Source of the DNA: Desulfovibrio sp. TomC
Lineage (GTDB): Bacteria > Desulfobacterota > Desulfovibrionia > Desulfovibrionales > Desulfovibrionaceae
NCBI RefSeq assembly: GCF_000801335.2
Contig: NZ_JSEH01000003.1
Location: 124,001 to 188,000 of the forward strand
DNA: 64,000 nucleotides
Direction of reading: 5' to 3'
Of this stretch, positions 1-7,018 are shown in pieces; position 1 is the first letter of the stretch, and every line of letters starts with the position of its first letter. Position numbers and translations under genes: made by a program. The notes beneath the pieces were generated by a model. That model did not search any database, had not been told where the DNA came from, and was given only the letters and a program-made list of their open reading frames with translations.

Positions 1-2
1 TT

Positions 3-1634
3 ACCGGCACGGGCGTGCTCAAGGAAGAAATGCTCGAGCGCGACGCCGCCGCCCTGGAAGCCTACTACGCCAACCGCGGCTTTGTTGACGCCAAGGTCGG
101 CCAGCCCGAAGTCATCTACGGCGACGACGGCATCACCGTCATCTTCCGGGTTGAGGAAGGCGACCGCTACAAGGTCGGCACCGTCTCCTTTACCGGCGAC
201 CTGCTCTACGACCAGCCCAAATTGATGGACCGGATCAAGCTCGACGAATTGGCCGCTACCGGCGAATACTTCAACCGGTCGGTGGTTCGCGACGACTTGA
301 ACTCCCTGGCCGAACTCTATGCCGACGACGGTTACGCCTTTGCCGAGGCCGACGTCGACATGCAAAAGCATCCCGACACCAAGACCATCGACGTGGGCTA
401 CACCATCACCAAGGGCCGCAAGGTCTATGTGCGCCGCGTCACCATCGAGGGCAACGACAAGACCCGCGACAACGTCATCCGTCGCGAAGTCAAGCTGGCC
501 GACGGCGACTTGTTCTCCGGCTCCAAGCTGCGCCGCTCCAACGAGCGTCTGGACAAGCTTGAGTACTTCGAGAAGCTCGACATCGAGACCGTGCCCACCG
601 ACAACCCCGGCGAAGTCGACATCAAGGTCAAGGTCAAGGACAAGAACACCGGCTCCATCAGCCTCGGCGCCGGCTACTCGACCTCAGACAGCGTGTTCTT
701 CGGCGGTTCGGTCGAAGAGAAGAACCTCTTTGGCAAGGGCTACCACGCCAAGTTCCAGGGCATGTTCAGCGGCAAGTCCAGCCGCGGCATCCTGTCGTTC
801 ACCAACCCGCACGTCTACGACTCCAAACTGTCCGCGGGCGTGGACATCTATCAGGTCTACCGGGCCTACGACGACTTCAAGAAATCCACGACCGGCGCCA
901 AGGCCCGCTTCGCCTACCCGCTTGGCGAGTACACGATTCTGTCCTGGGATTACCGCCTGGATCACTACCACATCTATCACACCAACCCCTATGCCTCGAG
1001 CGTGATCACCCAGTCTGCGGGCTGGCACTGGACGAGTTCGGTCTACGCCGAAATCGACCGCGACACCGTGGACAGCGCCACCAAACCGACCAAGGGCACC
1101 AAGAACACCCTGGGCTTCGAATACGCCGGCGGCGTGGTCGGCGGGGATGACGCCTACGTCAAGCCCATGTTCACCTCGAACATCTTCTACCCCCTGCCCT
1201 TTGACAGCGTCTTCCACTGGCGCGGTCAGGCCGGAACCCTGTTCCCGAACTTTGGCGGCGACATTCCGGTGTACGAGCGCTTCTACCTCGGCGGCATCAA
1301 CAACGTCCGCGGCTATGAACTCGACAAGATTTCACCCCGCGACCCCTGGACCCATGAGCGTATCGGCGGCAAGGCCGAGTTCTTCACCAACTTTGAAACC
1401 ATCTTCCCCATCAGCAAGTCCAACGGCCTGTACGGCGTTGCCTTCTTTGACGCCGGTAATTCCTGGATGGATGTCTCCGACGTCGACTTCGACCTGTACA
1501 AGGGCGTGGGCGCTGGCGTCCGCTGGTACTCGCCCCTGGGCCTTATCCGGGTGGAATACGGTTACGGTCTCGACGCTTCCAAGCATAACATGCAGCCGTC
1601 GCAGATCGGTTTCTCCATGGGGCAGACCTTCTAA
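3..1634 (+). CDS. bamA: Outer-membrane protein assembly factor BamA (5' truncated by window)
   Basis: The window opens inside this gene; the frame is already open at position 3. BamA is the outer-membrane barrel that folds and inserts other outer-membrane proteins as core of the BAM complex. What is visible is the last POTRA repeats (about the first 210 residues, with stretches such as RRVTIEGNDKTRD) and the whole 16-strand-type barrel. The barrel has GGINNVRGYE, matching the family's VRG(F/Y) loop motif, and ends in an aromatic beta-signal (GFSMGQTF). It is followed by skp and fabZ, the familiar bamA-skp neighbourhood, although lpxD is not between them. The identification is secure; the N-terminus, signal peptide and promoter lie outside the window. 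Confidence 0.96.
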   Translation, partial: TGTGVLKEEMLERDAAALEAYYANRGFVDAKVGQPEVIYGDDGITVIFRVEEGDRYKVGTVSFTGDLLYDQPKLMDRIKLDELAATGEYFNRSVVRDDLNSLAELYADDGYAFAEADVDMQKHPDTKTIDVGYTITKGRKVYVRRVTIEGNDKTRDNVIRREVKLADGDLFSGSKLRRSNERLDKLEYFEKLDIETVPTDNPGEVDIKVKVKDKNTGSISLGAGYSTSDSVFFGGSVEEKNLFGKGYHAKFQGMFSGKSSRGILSFTNPHVYDSKLSAGVDIYQVYRAYDDFKKSTTGAKARFAYPLGEYTILSWDYRLDHYHIYHTNPYASSVITQSAGWHWTSSVYAEIDRDTVDSATKPTKGTKNTLGFEYAGGVVGGDDAYVKPMFTSNIFYPLPFDSVFHWRGQAGTLFPNFGGDIPVYERFYLGGINNVRGYELDKISPRDPWTHERIGGKAEFFTNFETIFPISKSNGLYGVAFFDAGNSWMDVSDVDFDLYKGVGAGVRWYSPLGLIRVEYGYGLDASKHNMQPSQIGFSMGQTF

Positions 1635-1697
1635 CACCGCCTGATTCCGCGGGACATCCCACGGTTGGGCGGGCGGTCGGTTAGCCACGAAATGACA

Positions 1698-1719
1698 CCG
1701 GGGGGCGCGAGCCCCCCGA
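1698..1719 (+). terminator. GC hairpin between bamA and skp
   Basis: An 8-bp stem (CGGGGGGC / GCCCCCCG) closes on a GCGA tetraloop 65 bases after the bamA stop. No T-run follows, so it is more likely a processing or stabilising hairpin, or a weak attenuator, than a full intrinsic terminator. Confidence 0.4.
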
Positions 1720-1747
1720 AAACATGGAATCAGCAAGGAGCTACATA

Positions 1748-2254
1748 ATGGGCGTTCTGTTTCGGATCCTGATCGTTATGGCCGTGTTGGCTGTGCCCAT
1801 GGCGGCGCAGGCCCAGGGAAAGATCGGCATCATCAATCTTGATGACGCCATGTCCAATTCCAGTGCCGGCAAGTCCGCGTTGGGAGGCCTCAAGTCCAGG
1901 TTTGAATCCCGCGAAAAGGCTCTGGCCGCCCAGGGCGACGACCTGAAGAAAATGCAGGACGAGCTGCAGAAAAAAAGCGTGGCCCTGTCCCAGGATGCCA
2001 TGAAGTCCAAGGCTGCCGACTTCGAAGCCAAGGCGCGCAAGTACATGGAAGACCGCAATAAGCTGCAGCAGGAAGAGCAGCAGGCCCAGCAGGGCGTGCT
2101 CCAGCCCTTGCTGACCCGCCTGCAGAAGGTCGTTAGCGACTACGCTACCAAAAACGGCTATTCCGTCATTCTCGAGTCGCACTCCGTCCCCTACTTCGAT
2201 CCCAAACTTGACGTGACTGCGGCTGTCCAGGCTGAGTTCGACAAGGGTAAATAG
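1748..2254 (+). CDS. skp: Skp/OmpH-family periplasmic chaperone
   Basis: 168-residue secreted protein of the Skp/OmpH family, which holds unfolded outer-membrane proteins in the periplasm on the way to BamA. The N-terminus is a signal peptide (LFRILIVMAVLAVPMAAQAQ), followed by the family's short strand GKIGIINLDDAM and a long charged, Gln/Lys-rich helical region (about residues 45-125) forming the coiled-coil arms of the Skp trimer. The ATG at 1748 is chosen because AAGGAG lies 7-8 bases upstream; a longer in-frame start at 1724 lacks such a site and would spoil the signal peptide. Downstream of bamA, with a strong terminator after its stop. Confidence 0.9.
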   Translation: MGVLFRILIVMAVLAVPMAAQAQGKIGIINLDDAMSNSSAGKSALGGLKSRFESREKALAAQGDDLKKMQDELQKKSVALSQDAMKSKAADFEAKARKYMEDRNKLQQEEQQAQQGVLQPLLTRLQKVVSDYATKNGYSVILESHSVPYFDPKLDVTAAVQAEFDKGK

Positions 2255-2277
2255 CGCACGCACTGGCATGATTTTGG

Positions 2278-2310
2278 GCCGGGACGCGACGAAGCGTCCC
2301 GGCTTTTTTT
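2278..2310 (+). terminator. Strong intrinsic terminator between skp and fabZ
   Basis: Perfect 10-bp stem GCCGGGACGC / GCGTCCCGGC with a 6-base loop, followed directly by seven T. It lies 24 bases after the skp stop and only 18 bases before the fabZ start, so it should separate skp from fabZ or attenuate read-through. Confidence 0.88.
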
Positions 2311-2327
2311 ACATGGAGGAACGGGAT

Positions 2328-2798
2328 ATGACCGGACAAGACGCTTCAGGCGTGATCACCATCAACGAGATTCAAACGCTGTTGCCCCACCGTTTCCCTT
2401 TTTTGCTTGTCGACCGGGTCCTGGCCTACGTCCCGGGCGAGTCCATTACGGCACTCAAAAACGTCAGCATCAATGAACCGTTTTTCCCCGGCCACTTTCC
2501 CGGAGCGCCGGTCATGCCCGGAATGCTCATCCTCGAAGCCCTGGCCCAGGCCGGGGGGATTTTGGTGTCCAAGTCCCTGGAGGGACCCCTTGGCAATCGC
2601 ATTTTCATGTTTACCGGGGTGGAGAAGGCCAAGTTTCGCCGGCCGGTCGTCCCGGGCGACCAGCTGACGCTGCGCTGCTTCAACCTCAAGCGCCGTCTCA
2701 CACTTTGCAAAATGTCGGCCCAGGCCACCGTGGACGGGCAGGTCGTGGCCGAGGCGGAGCTGAGTGCCGCCGTGGTCGATGCGGCCACGCTTGGCTAA
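2328..2798 (+). CDS. fabZ: 3-hydroxyacyl-ACP dehydratase FabZ
   Basis: 156-residue hot-dog-fold enzyme that dehydrates (3R)-hydroxyacyl-ACP to trans-2-enoyl-ACP in type II fatty-acid synthesis. Family hallmarks are present in order: LLPHRFPFLLVDRV near residues 19-31, the catalytic histidine in GHFPG (His56) and the catalytic glutamate in GMLILEALAQAGG (Glu70). The start is placed at the ATG at 2328 because GGAGG lies 8 bases upstream; upstream in-frame ATGs would overlap the terminator. The gene usually sits with lpxD and lpxA in lipid A clusters; neither is present here, and a non-coding stretch follows. Confidence 0.95.
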   Translation: MTGQDASGVITINEIQTLLPHRFPFLLVDRVLAYVPGESITALKNVSINEPFFPGHFPGAPVMPGMLILEALAQAGGILVSKSLEGPLGNRIFMFTGVEKAKFRRPVVPGDQLTLRCFNLKRRLTLCKMSAQATVDGQVVAEAELSAAVVDAATLG

Positions 2799-2958
2799 CG
2801 TCGGTATTTGGTCGCGTTCGTTGCAGCGCCTGTCACGCAACAAAGCGGAATGACGGCGTTCATGCATCGAAAGAAGCGATGGTTTGGGGACGCTCGCCAG
2901 GCGCGTTTGGACGACGGCCATTCTGGCCCGGCTGCCGGCGATTTAGCCTGTGCCCAGA

Positions 2959-3063
2959 ATGTTCCGCCTGACGCGCTGACGGTACTGCCTGTGAATCGCA
3001 AAGACGGCGCTGTCCATAGCCGACCGGGGATGTTCGCCTGACGAGCAGACGGTACTGCCTGTG
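2959..3063. repeat. Imperfect direct repeat, two units about 70 bp apart
   Basis: Units at 2959-2993 and 3030-3063 share ATGTT(C)CGCCTGACG then GACGGTACTGCCTGTG, with a one-base indel and a few substitutions. A remnant (GGATGCCCTGACGG) follows near 3076. Function unknown; it could be remains of a duplicated short element. Confidence 0.6.
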
Positions 3064-3097
3064 GGTGTGCGGGTCGGATGCCCTGACGGTTGGGAGG

Positions 3098-3120
3098 GCT
3101 CCCGGGCTGGAGCTTTTTTT
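3098..3120 (+). terminator. Weak terminator-like hairpin with T7
   Basis: GCTCC / GGAGC stem with a 6-base loop followed by seven T. It is short but well placed 300 bases after fabZ. Confidence 0.5.
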
Positions 3121-3168
3121 GCTGGGCGGCAACGCCGGTTTGCGTCTGTCTCCGGTGACGAGCTGACT

Positions 3169-3199
3169 GCCGGGACTTCACAGGGAGTCCCGGCTTTTT
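3169..3199 (+). terminator. Intrinsic terminator
   Basis: Nine-base stem GCCGGGACT / AGTCCCGGC with an 8-base loop and five T. Its stem is nearly the same as that of the skp terminator at 2278. It probably ends rightward transcription ahead of the convergent HD-GYP gene. Confidence 0.75.
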
Positions 3200-3292
3200 G
3201 CGTTTGCACGGGACGGCATGGCTTGAACAGGTCGGGCGGCGTGGCGGGGTGGACGGGAAGCGAGGGGTCGAGTCACTGCCGCAAACAAGCGG

Positions 3293-5011
3293 TCAGGTCC
3301 GTGATTCGCTCGGAGACGTCAGAAAATCCCTGAGGTCGAGGCGCTGTTCCAGCCGGGCGCAGTCACACTCCACGGCGTCGATGTTGTCGTTGAGGAGCTG
3401 CACCAGACGCGCGTCGATGCGCCCGGCCCGGGCTTCCTGCCACAGGACGCCGAGGGCTTTCTCCCGGGGCAGGGCCGGCTTGTAATGACGGGCCATGGTG
3501 ATGGCGTCGTAAATATCGACAATGGCGATGATGCGGCTTTGCAGCAGGATATCCGCATCCTGAAGCCGGCCCGGATAGCCTGAACCGTCCAGCCGTTCAT
3601 GGTGCTGGGAAATGATGGGAAGCAGCCGCTGCATGTTTTCCGGAAAGGGAATGTGCTGCAGAATACGGTGGCTTTCAGCCGGATGGCGCTCTATTTCCAG
3701 CCGTTCCTCCGGGGTCAGGTTGCCTCGGGCAATGAGCAGGCAGGCGGTTTCTTCAGGCTCGAGCAGCGGCAAGACGGTCTTCCCGAAGCGGATCTCCAGG
3801 GCTGCGATGTGTGCGACCAGGGCGGCGTCCTCGGCTGTGACGGTACCTGCGGCGTTGATGCGGCACAGCGCTTCGAAATTGTCCGTCTGATCCTGACCGG
3901 TGGAAAGGCCGAGCAGGGCCAGGCGCTGGCCGATGATCTGCATGGCCCCGGCGGAAAGGCGGGTGGCTTTGGTCAGCACCTCCTCGCGAATGCCGATCTT
4001 GCCGACATCATGGAGCAGGCCGGCATAGAGCAGTTCTTCCAGGTCGCTCGGCGTGAACGTGACCTCTGGAAAATACGAAGCATCAAAATGAACGGTGCGG
4101 GCCAACGCGACGCCGAGCCGGGCCACCCGTTGGGAATGACCGGCGGTGAATGGATCGCGGGCGTCGATGGCCGTGGCCAAGGCCTGCATGAGGGAGTTAA
4201 TGAGCGTCTGGATGGCGTCGAAATGAAGGGCGTTGCCCATGGCGATGCCGGCCACGGTGGCCAGGGTGCCGATATATTGCAGGTGGCTGGCTTCAAAAAG
4301 CATGGGAGTCGGGCCGCCAAGCACCAACATGCCGATGCAGCGACTGGCTGAAACCAGGGGGGAAAGGAGCAGGGAAGACAGCGGCGCTTCCCCGGCCCAG
4401 CGGCTGTCGGCCGGCAGATCGTTGACGATCTCGCCTTTCTGGCTGGCGCAGATGTCGCGGAACAGGGCCGAATCAGCCACCCGGTCCAGGGTGCAGGCAA
4501 CGGCGTCGCCGTAGGCGCAGACCGGCGTAAAGGTCGATTCCCCGGGCACGTGCAAAAAAACCATGCCGACTTCGGCCGGCAGTTCGCCGCGCCGGCATTC
4601 ATCCAGCAACGCCTGGGCCACGTCCTTGGGGCGAAGCGAACCGTTAAGGCCCAGGGTGGCCCGGTGGAGCATGGAGATTTCACGGTACTTGGTCAGGGTT
4701 TCCCCGGCCAGGGTGCGGCGCAGGGCCTCGCCGTCGATGATGGATTCCAGGCAGTCGGCCACGAACCGGGCCATTTGCGGCAGGTCTGGCCGGATGTCGT
4801 CAGTGTCGTTGGCGTCGGCGGGCGGGGTCAGAACCAAATACCCGAGCAGGGTTCCTTCGAGGCGCAGGGGTTCCAGGCGGCAGCCAGGGGGAGGGGTTTG
4901 GGCCGAAGCCTCAAGGATCGCTGCCTGCCAGCCCGGTCCGAGCATGGCCTGGGCTCGGGCGAGCAGGGGGGCCAGCGCCCGTTTCTTAAGCAGTCGTCGC
5001 AGCGCAACCAT
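3293..5011 (-). CDS. GAF/HD-GYP domain protein, probable cyclic-di-GMP phosphodiesterase
   Basis: 572 residues. A poorly conserved N-terminal part (1-120) precedes a GAF-like sensor region (about 120-270), then an HD-GYP domain, a class that hydrolyses cyclic di-GMP at a di- or tri-iron centre. Metal-ligand motifs are visible: GHSQRVARL, LLHDVGKIGI, IERHP, and QHHERLDGSGYPGRL with the intact GYP. Between HDVGK and ERHP there are about 110 residues where the domain normally has about 30, so roughly 80 extra residues are inserted inside the catalytic fold. It lies 18 bases after a CheY-like gene on the same strand, suggesting a two-protein signalling unit. No membrane segment is evident, so it is likely cytoplasmic. 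Confidence 0.88.
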   Translation of the reverse strand: MVALRRLLKKRALAPLLARAQAMLGPGWQAAILEASAQTPPPGCRLEPLRLEGTLLGYLVLTPPADANDTDDIRPDLPQMARFVADCLESIIDGEALRRTLAGETLTKYREISMLHRATLGLNGSLRPKDVAQALLDECRRGELPAEVGMVFLHVPGESTFTPVCAYGDAVACTLDRVADSALFRDICASQKGEIVNDLPADSRWAGEAPLSSLLLSPLVSASRCIGMLVLGGPTPMLFEASHLQYIGTLATVAGIAMGNALHFDAIQTLINSLMQALATAIDARDPFTAGHSQRVARLGVALARTVHFDASYFPEVTFTPSDLEELLYAGLLHDVGKIGIREEVLTKATRLSAGAMQIIGQRLALLGLSTGQDQTDNFEALCRINAAGTVTAEDAALVAHIAALEIRFGKTVLPLLEPEETACLLIARGNLTPEERLEIERHPAESHRILQHIPFPENMQRLLPIISQHHERLDGSGYPGRLQDADILLQSRIIAIVDIYDAITMARHYKPALPREKALGVLWQEARAGRIDARLVQLLNDNIDAVECDCARLEQRLDLRDFLTSPSESRT

Positions 5012-5029
5012 GACAGCACTACTGGTCCA

Positions 5030-5416
5030 TCAAGGGTCAAGACGCAGCAGTTCTTTGGCCACCTTGAGCACTTCGTCCGGGTCGAAGGGCTTGGTCATGT
5101 AGCGGCTCGCCCCCAGTTCCAACCCCTGGCGACGGTCCACTTCCTGTCCTTTGGCGGTGAGCAGGACGATGCCGATGTCGGTTATGGCCGGATCGTCTTT
5201 GACCCGCTGACAGACTTCGTAGCCGTTGAGTTTGGGCATCATGATGTCCAGAAAAACGACATCGGGTTTCTGTGATTTTATAAGCGCCAGACCCTCTTCG
5301 CCATTTTGGGCAGAGAGGATGTCAATGCCAAAATCTTCTTCGAGTTCCTCAAGCGTTTGCTCAAGGAGCATTCGGATGTGCACCTCATCGTCGACGATGA
5401 GAATTTTGCCCGGCAT
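5030..5416 (-). CDS. CheY-like single-domain response regulator
   Basis: 128 residues, a receiver domain only. Acidic pocket (ILIVDDEVHIR), phosphoacceptor Asp in DVVFLDIMMP, Thr in VLLTAKG and Lys in YMTKPFDPDE are all in place. With no output domain it must act by protein contact, and the adjacent HD-GYP gene 18 bases downstream is the obvious candidate partner. Start ATG has AAGGAGA 6 bases upstream. The cognate kinase is not in this window. Confidence 0.93.
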   Translation of the reverse strand: MPGKILIVDDEVHIRMLLEQTLEELEEDFGIDILSAQNGEEGLALIKSQKPDVVFLDIMMPKLNGYEVCQRVKDDPAITDIGIVLLTAKGQEVDRRQGLELGASRYMTKPFDPDEVLKVAKELLRLDP

Positions 5417-5497
5417 GACCGTCTCCTTTGGGTAGCGCCAACCGATTTGAATACTAGTAAATGGTCAGGCCAATGGCAAGGTCGCACACGGATTCAG

Positions 5498-5530
5498 AAA
5501 AAAAACCCCCAAAAAAAGAGGAAATGGGGG
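5498..5530 (-). terminator. Terminator after the first IscA/HesB-like gene
   Basis: On the minus strand a CCCCC / GGGGG stem with a long A/T-rich loop is followed by eight T, 15 bases after the stop codon of the gene at 5546. The stem is short but the T-run is strong. Confidence 0.6.
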
Positions 5531-5545
5531 CGGCGTCGTGACTGT

Positions 5546-5881
5546 TCAGTGATGTGAGCCGCATCCTCCACCGCAATTTCCGCCAGCTTCGGAAAAATCG
5601 AGACTGGAATCGAAGGAAAAACCGGCAGGGCCACAATCAATGGTGACCGGGCCAGCCTGGCCAAGCAACTGGGTATTCATGCAGATCGTGATGCCGGCGA
5701 GGTCCACGGTGGTGTCGGCAGCAGTGGCAGCGTCCGGGGCAATATCCAGGCGCGGGCCGGATTCGTACTGGAACGAGAGGAAAACACGCAGGACAGGACG
5801 GCTGGCGGATCCCAAAAGAGCGTCTAGGGCAGCCCTGGCCGCGTCCGTCAGCCGGATAGGATGGTCTTGGTTGGTTGCCAT
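5546..5881 (-). CDS. IscA/HesB-like protein, paralogue without the central cysteine
   Basis: 111 residues with the small HesB/IscA beta fold pattern: helix (LTDAARAALDALLG), strand RVFLSFQYESGPRLDI, then ITICMNTQLLGQAGPVTIDCGPAGFSFDSS. At the position where its neighbours have CC or Sec-Ala (after the GG turn) this copy reads FQYESGP, so that ligand is missing. The tail GGNCGGGCGSHH keeps two cysteines and two histidines. Fe-S carrier function cannot be assumed without the first cysteine. First of three tandem paralogues, each apparently an independent transcription unit with its own terminator. Start ATG has only a weak A-rich ribosome site. Confidence 0.75.
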   Translation of the reverse strand: MATNQDHPIRLTDAARAALDALLGSASRPVLRVFLSFQYESGPRLDIAPDAATAADTTVDLAGITICMNTQLLGQAGPVTIDCGPAGFSFDSSLDFSEAGGNCGGGCGSHH

Positions 5882-5933
5882 GCCTTTTTTTTAAGTGCCC
5901 CATCCGGCCCTGTCAACCAACTGGGGGCGCAAC

Positions 5934-5960
5934 AAAAAAGGCCGACCCAGGGGTCGGCCT
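5934..5960 (-). terminator. Terminator after the second IscA/HesB-like gene
   Basis: Stem AGGCCGACCC / GGGTCGGCCT read on the minus strand, followed by a T6 run, 33 bases beyond the stop at 5994. Confidence 0.85.
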
Positions 5961-5993
5961 CATACGGAAGAGTCAACAGTTTGTTCGTGCGTA

Positions 5994-6353
5994 TCAGGAG
6001 CAGCCGCAGCCGCCTTCGGAACCGCCGCCGGAGCCACAACCGCCTCCGGAACCACAGCCGCCTCCGGAACCGCAGGAGCCGCCGCCAAGCTGGAGGCTGG
6101 AGCCCACGGCAAAGCCGTAATCGGTCATGTCCACAGAAATGGGGCTGGCCTCGGCCATCAATTCCTTATCCACGACAAACGTGTAGCCGTTTAAGTCAAA
6201 CACGTCGTCATTGTCGCGGGCTTCGTCCAACGCCAGGGTCAGGGACGGGCCACAGCACCCACCCTTGTTGAGATACACACGGATAGGGGTTTTCTGTTTG
6301 TCGGCAAAGTAATTGTCCAGTTCGGCCCGGGCCGAGTCGGTCAAAGAAACCAT
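5994..6353 (-). CDS. IscA/HesB-like protein with Cys-Cys motif and Gly/Cys-rich tail
   Basis: 119 residues. Helix LTDSARAELDNYFADK, strand IRVYLNKGGCCGPSLTLALD, then YTFVVDKELMAEASPISVDM and a low-complexity tail with repeated GSGGGCGSGGG units ending CGCS. The family relates to A-type Fe-S carriers, but the GG-CC-GP turn and glycine/cysteine tail mark a subgroup known as HesB-like (seleno)proteins. Cys33 aligns exactly with the in-frame UGA of the neighbour at 6552. Start ATG preceded by GGAGG at 6 bases. Function unproven; metal, sulfur or selenium handling is plausible. Confidence 0.85.
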   Translation of the reverse strand: MVSLTDSARAELDNYFADKQKTPIRVYLNKGGCCGPSLTLALDEARDNDDVFDLNGYTFVVDKELMAEASPISVDMTDYGFAVGSSLQLGGGSCGSGGGCGSGGGCGSGGGSEGGCGCS

Positions 6354-6494
6354 GGATACCTCCAGGCGAGAGATACCATTGGGTAATCACGCCCTATGGG
6401 ATTGTCAAATAAGCCTGCTCTATGTCCAAGGTCCGTTTGGGTCGGAAAAATCAATGACGCACCCGGCAGGAATAAGGGACGCCCTGCCGGACGT

Positions 6495-6523
6495 AAAAAA
6501 AGGCCGGCTTAAAAAGCCGGCCT
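6495..6523 (-). terminator. Terminator after the selenoprotein gene
   Basis: Perfect 10-bp stem AGGCCGGCTT / AAGCCGGCCT with a 3-base loop, followed on the minus strand by six or seven T. It lies 29 bases after the stop at 6552. Confidence 0.9.
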
Positions 6524-6551
6524 AAACAGCACATCGTATGCGCCCGGCGAA

Positions 6552-6872
6552 CTACACCGAGCAGGAACCGCTGGAGCAGGAAGAGCCGCAACCGCCGCCC
6601 CCGCCAAGCTCCATGCTCGAGGAGACCGAGAAGCCCATGTAGGTCATGTCGACCTTGAGCGGCGAGGCCTTCTCGTAGAGTTCCTTTTCTATGACAAACG
6701 TGTATCCGGAAACGTCGAGCACCTCGTCCGCCTCGCGCGACTCATCCAGAGCCAGCGCTAACTTGGGACCTGCTCAACCGCCTGAGGACAAATAAATCCG
6801 GATAGGGGACTTTTCCTTGTCGGCAAAATACCCATCAAGCTGGGATTTTGCGGATTCTGTCAACTCAACCAT
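6552..6872 (-). CDS. HesB-like selenoprotein (in-frame UGA read as selenocysteine at residue 33)
   Basis: 106 residues if the TGA at 6774-6776 is decoded as selenocysteine. The reading frame runs from ATG 6872 (GGAGG 7 bases upstream) as VELTESAKSQLDGYFADK, IRIYLSSGG-Sec-AGPKLALALD, YTFVIEKELYEKASPLKVDM, and ends in a Gly/Cys tail (GSSCSSGSCSV). It aligns without gaps around the UGA to the paralogue at 5994, with Sec in place of the first Cys of GGCCGP and Ala in place of the second. Conservation continues past the UGA, and the gene has its own ribosome site, terminator and a hairpin just after the UGA, all of which argue against a nonsense pseudogene. Standard gene callers would miss or split it. 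Biochemical role unknown. Confidence 0.85.
6746..6776 (-). promoter_or_regulatory. Bacterial SECIS-like hairpin after the UGA codon
   Basis: Immediately downstream of the UGA (6774-6776), the mRNA can fold as CCAAGTTA-GCGC-TGGCT(C)TGG (6766 down to 6746), an 8-bp stem with two G-U pairs and one bulge and a GCGC loop. The first loop G is 16 bases after the UGA. Bacterial SECIS elements are hairpins just 3' of the UGA with a G at the start of the apical loop, recognised by SelB. Fold predicted by eye only. Confidence 0.65.
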
Positions 6873-7018
6873 GGGAACCTCCGTGGGACAAGCTCGTTTG
6901 ATGCAACTAAGCATGACCGATCAGAAAGTCAAATACCATCGTCCCGGCCAGGGCTGGCGCGATTGCCAGAGTTTCCCTTTTTGCGCTAGATGGTTTGAAA
7001 GCCTGGGGGAAAAAGCCT

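Larger units (their letters stand above)
2799..3292. other. Intergenic stretch without a convincing gene
   Basis: About 490 bases between fabZ and the convergent HD-GYP gene. All frames are open only briefly or with implausible composition. It holds an imperfect direct repeat of about 35 bases (2959-2993 and 3030-3063, both ending GACGGTACTGCCTGTG, offset about 70 bases) and two terminator-like hairpins at its distal end. No promoter or RNA gene was recognised. Confidence 0.6.

Noticed and set aside
6774-6776. UGA as a nonsense mutation making the third IscA-like gene a pseudogene
   Set aside because: The codon aligns exactly with a functional cysteine, the rest of the gene is well conserved, signals at both ends are intact and a SECIS-like hairpin follows. 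Selenocysteine explains all of this better.
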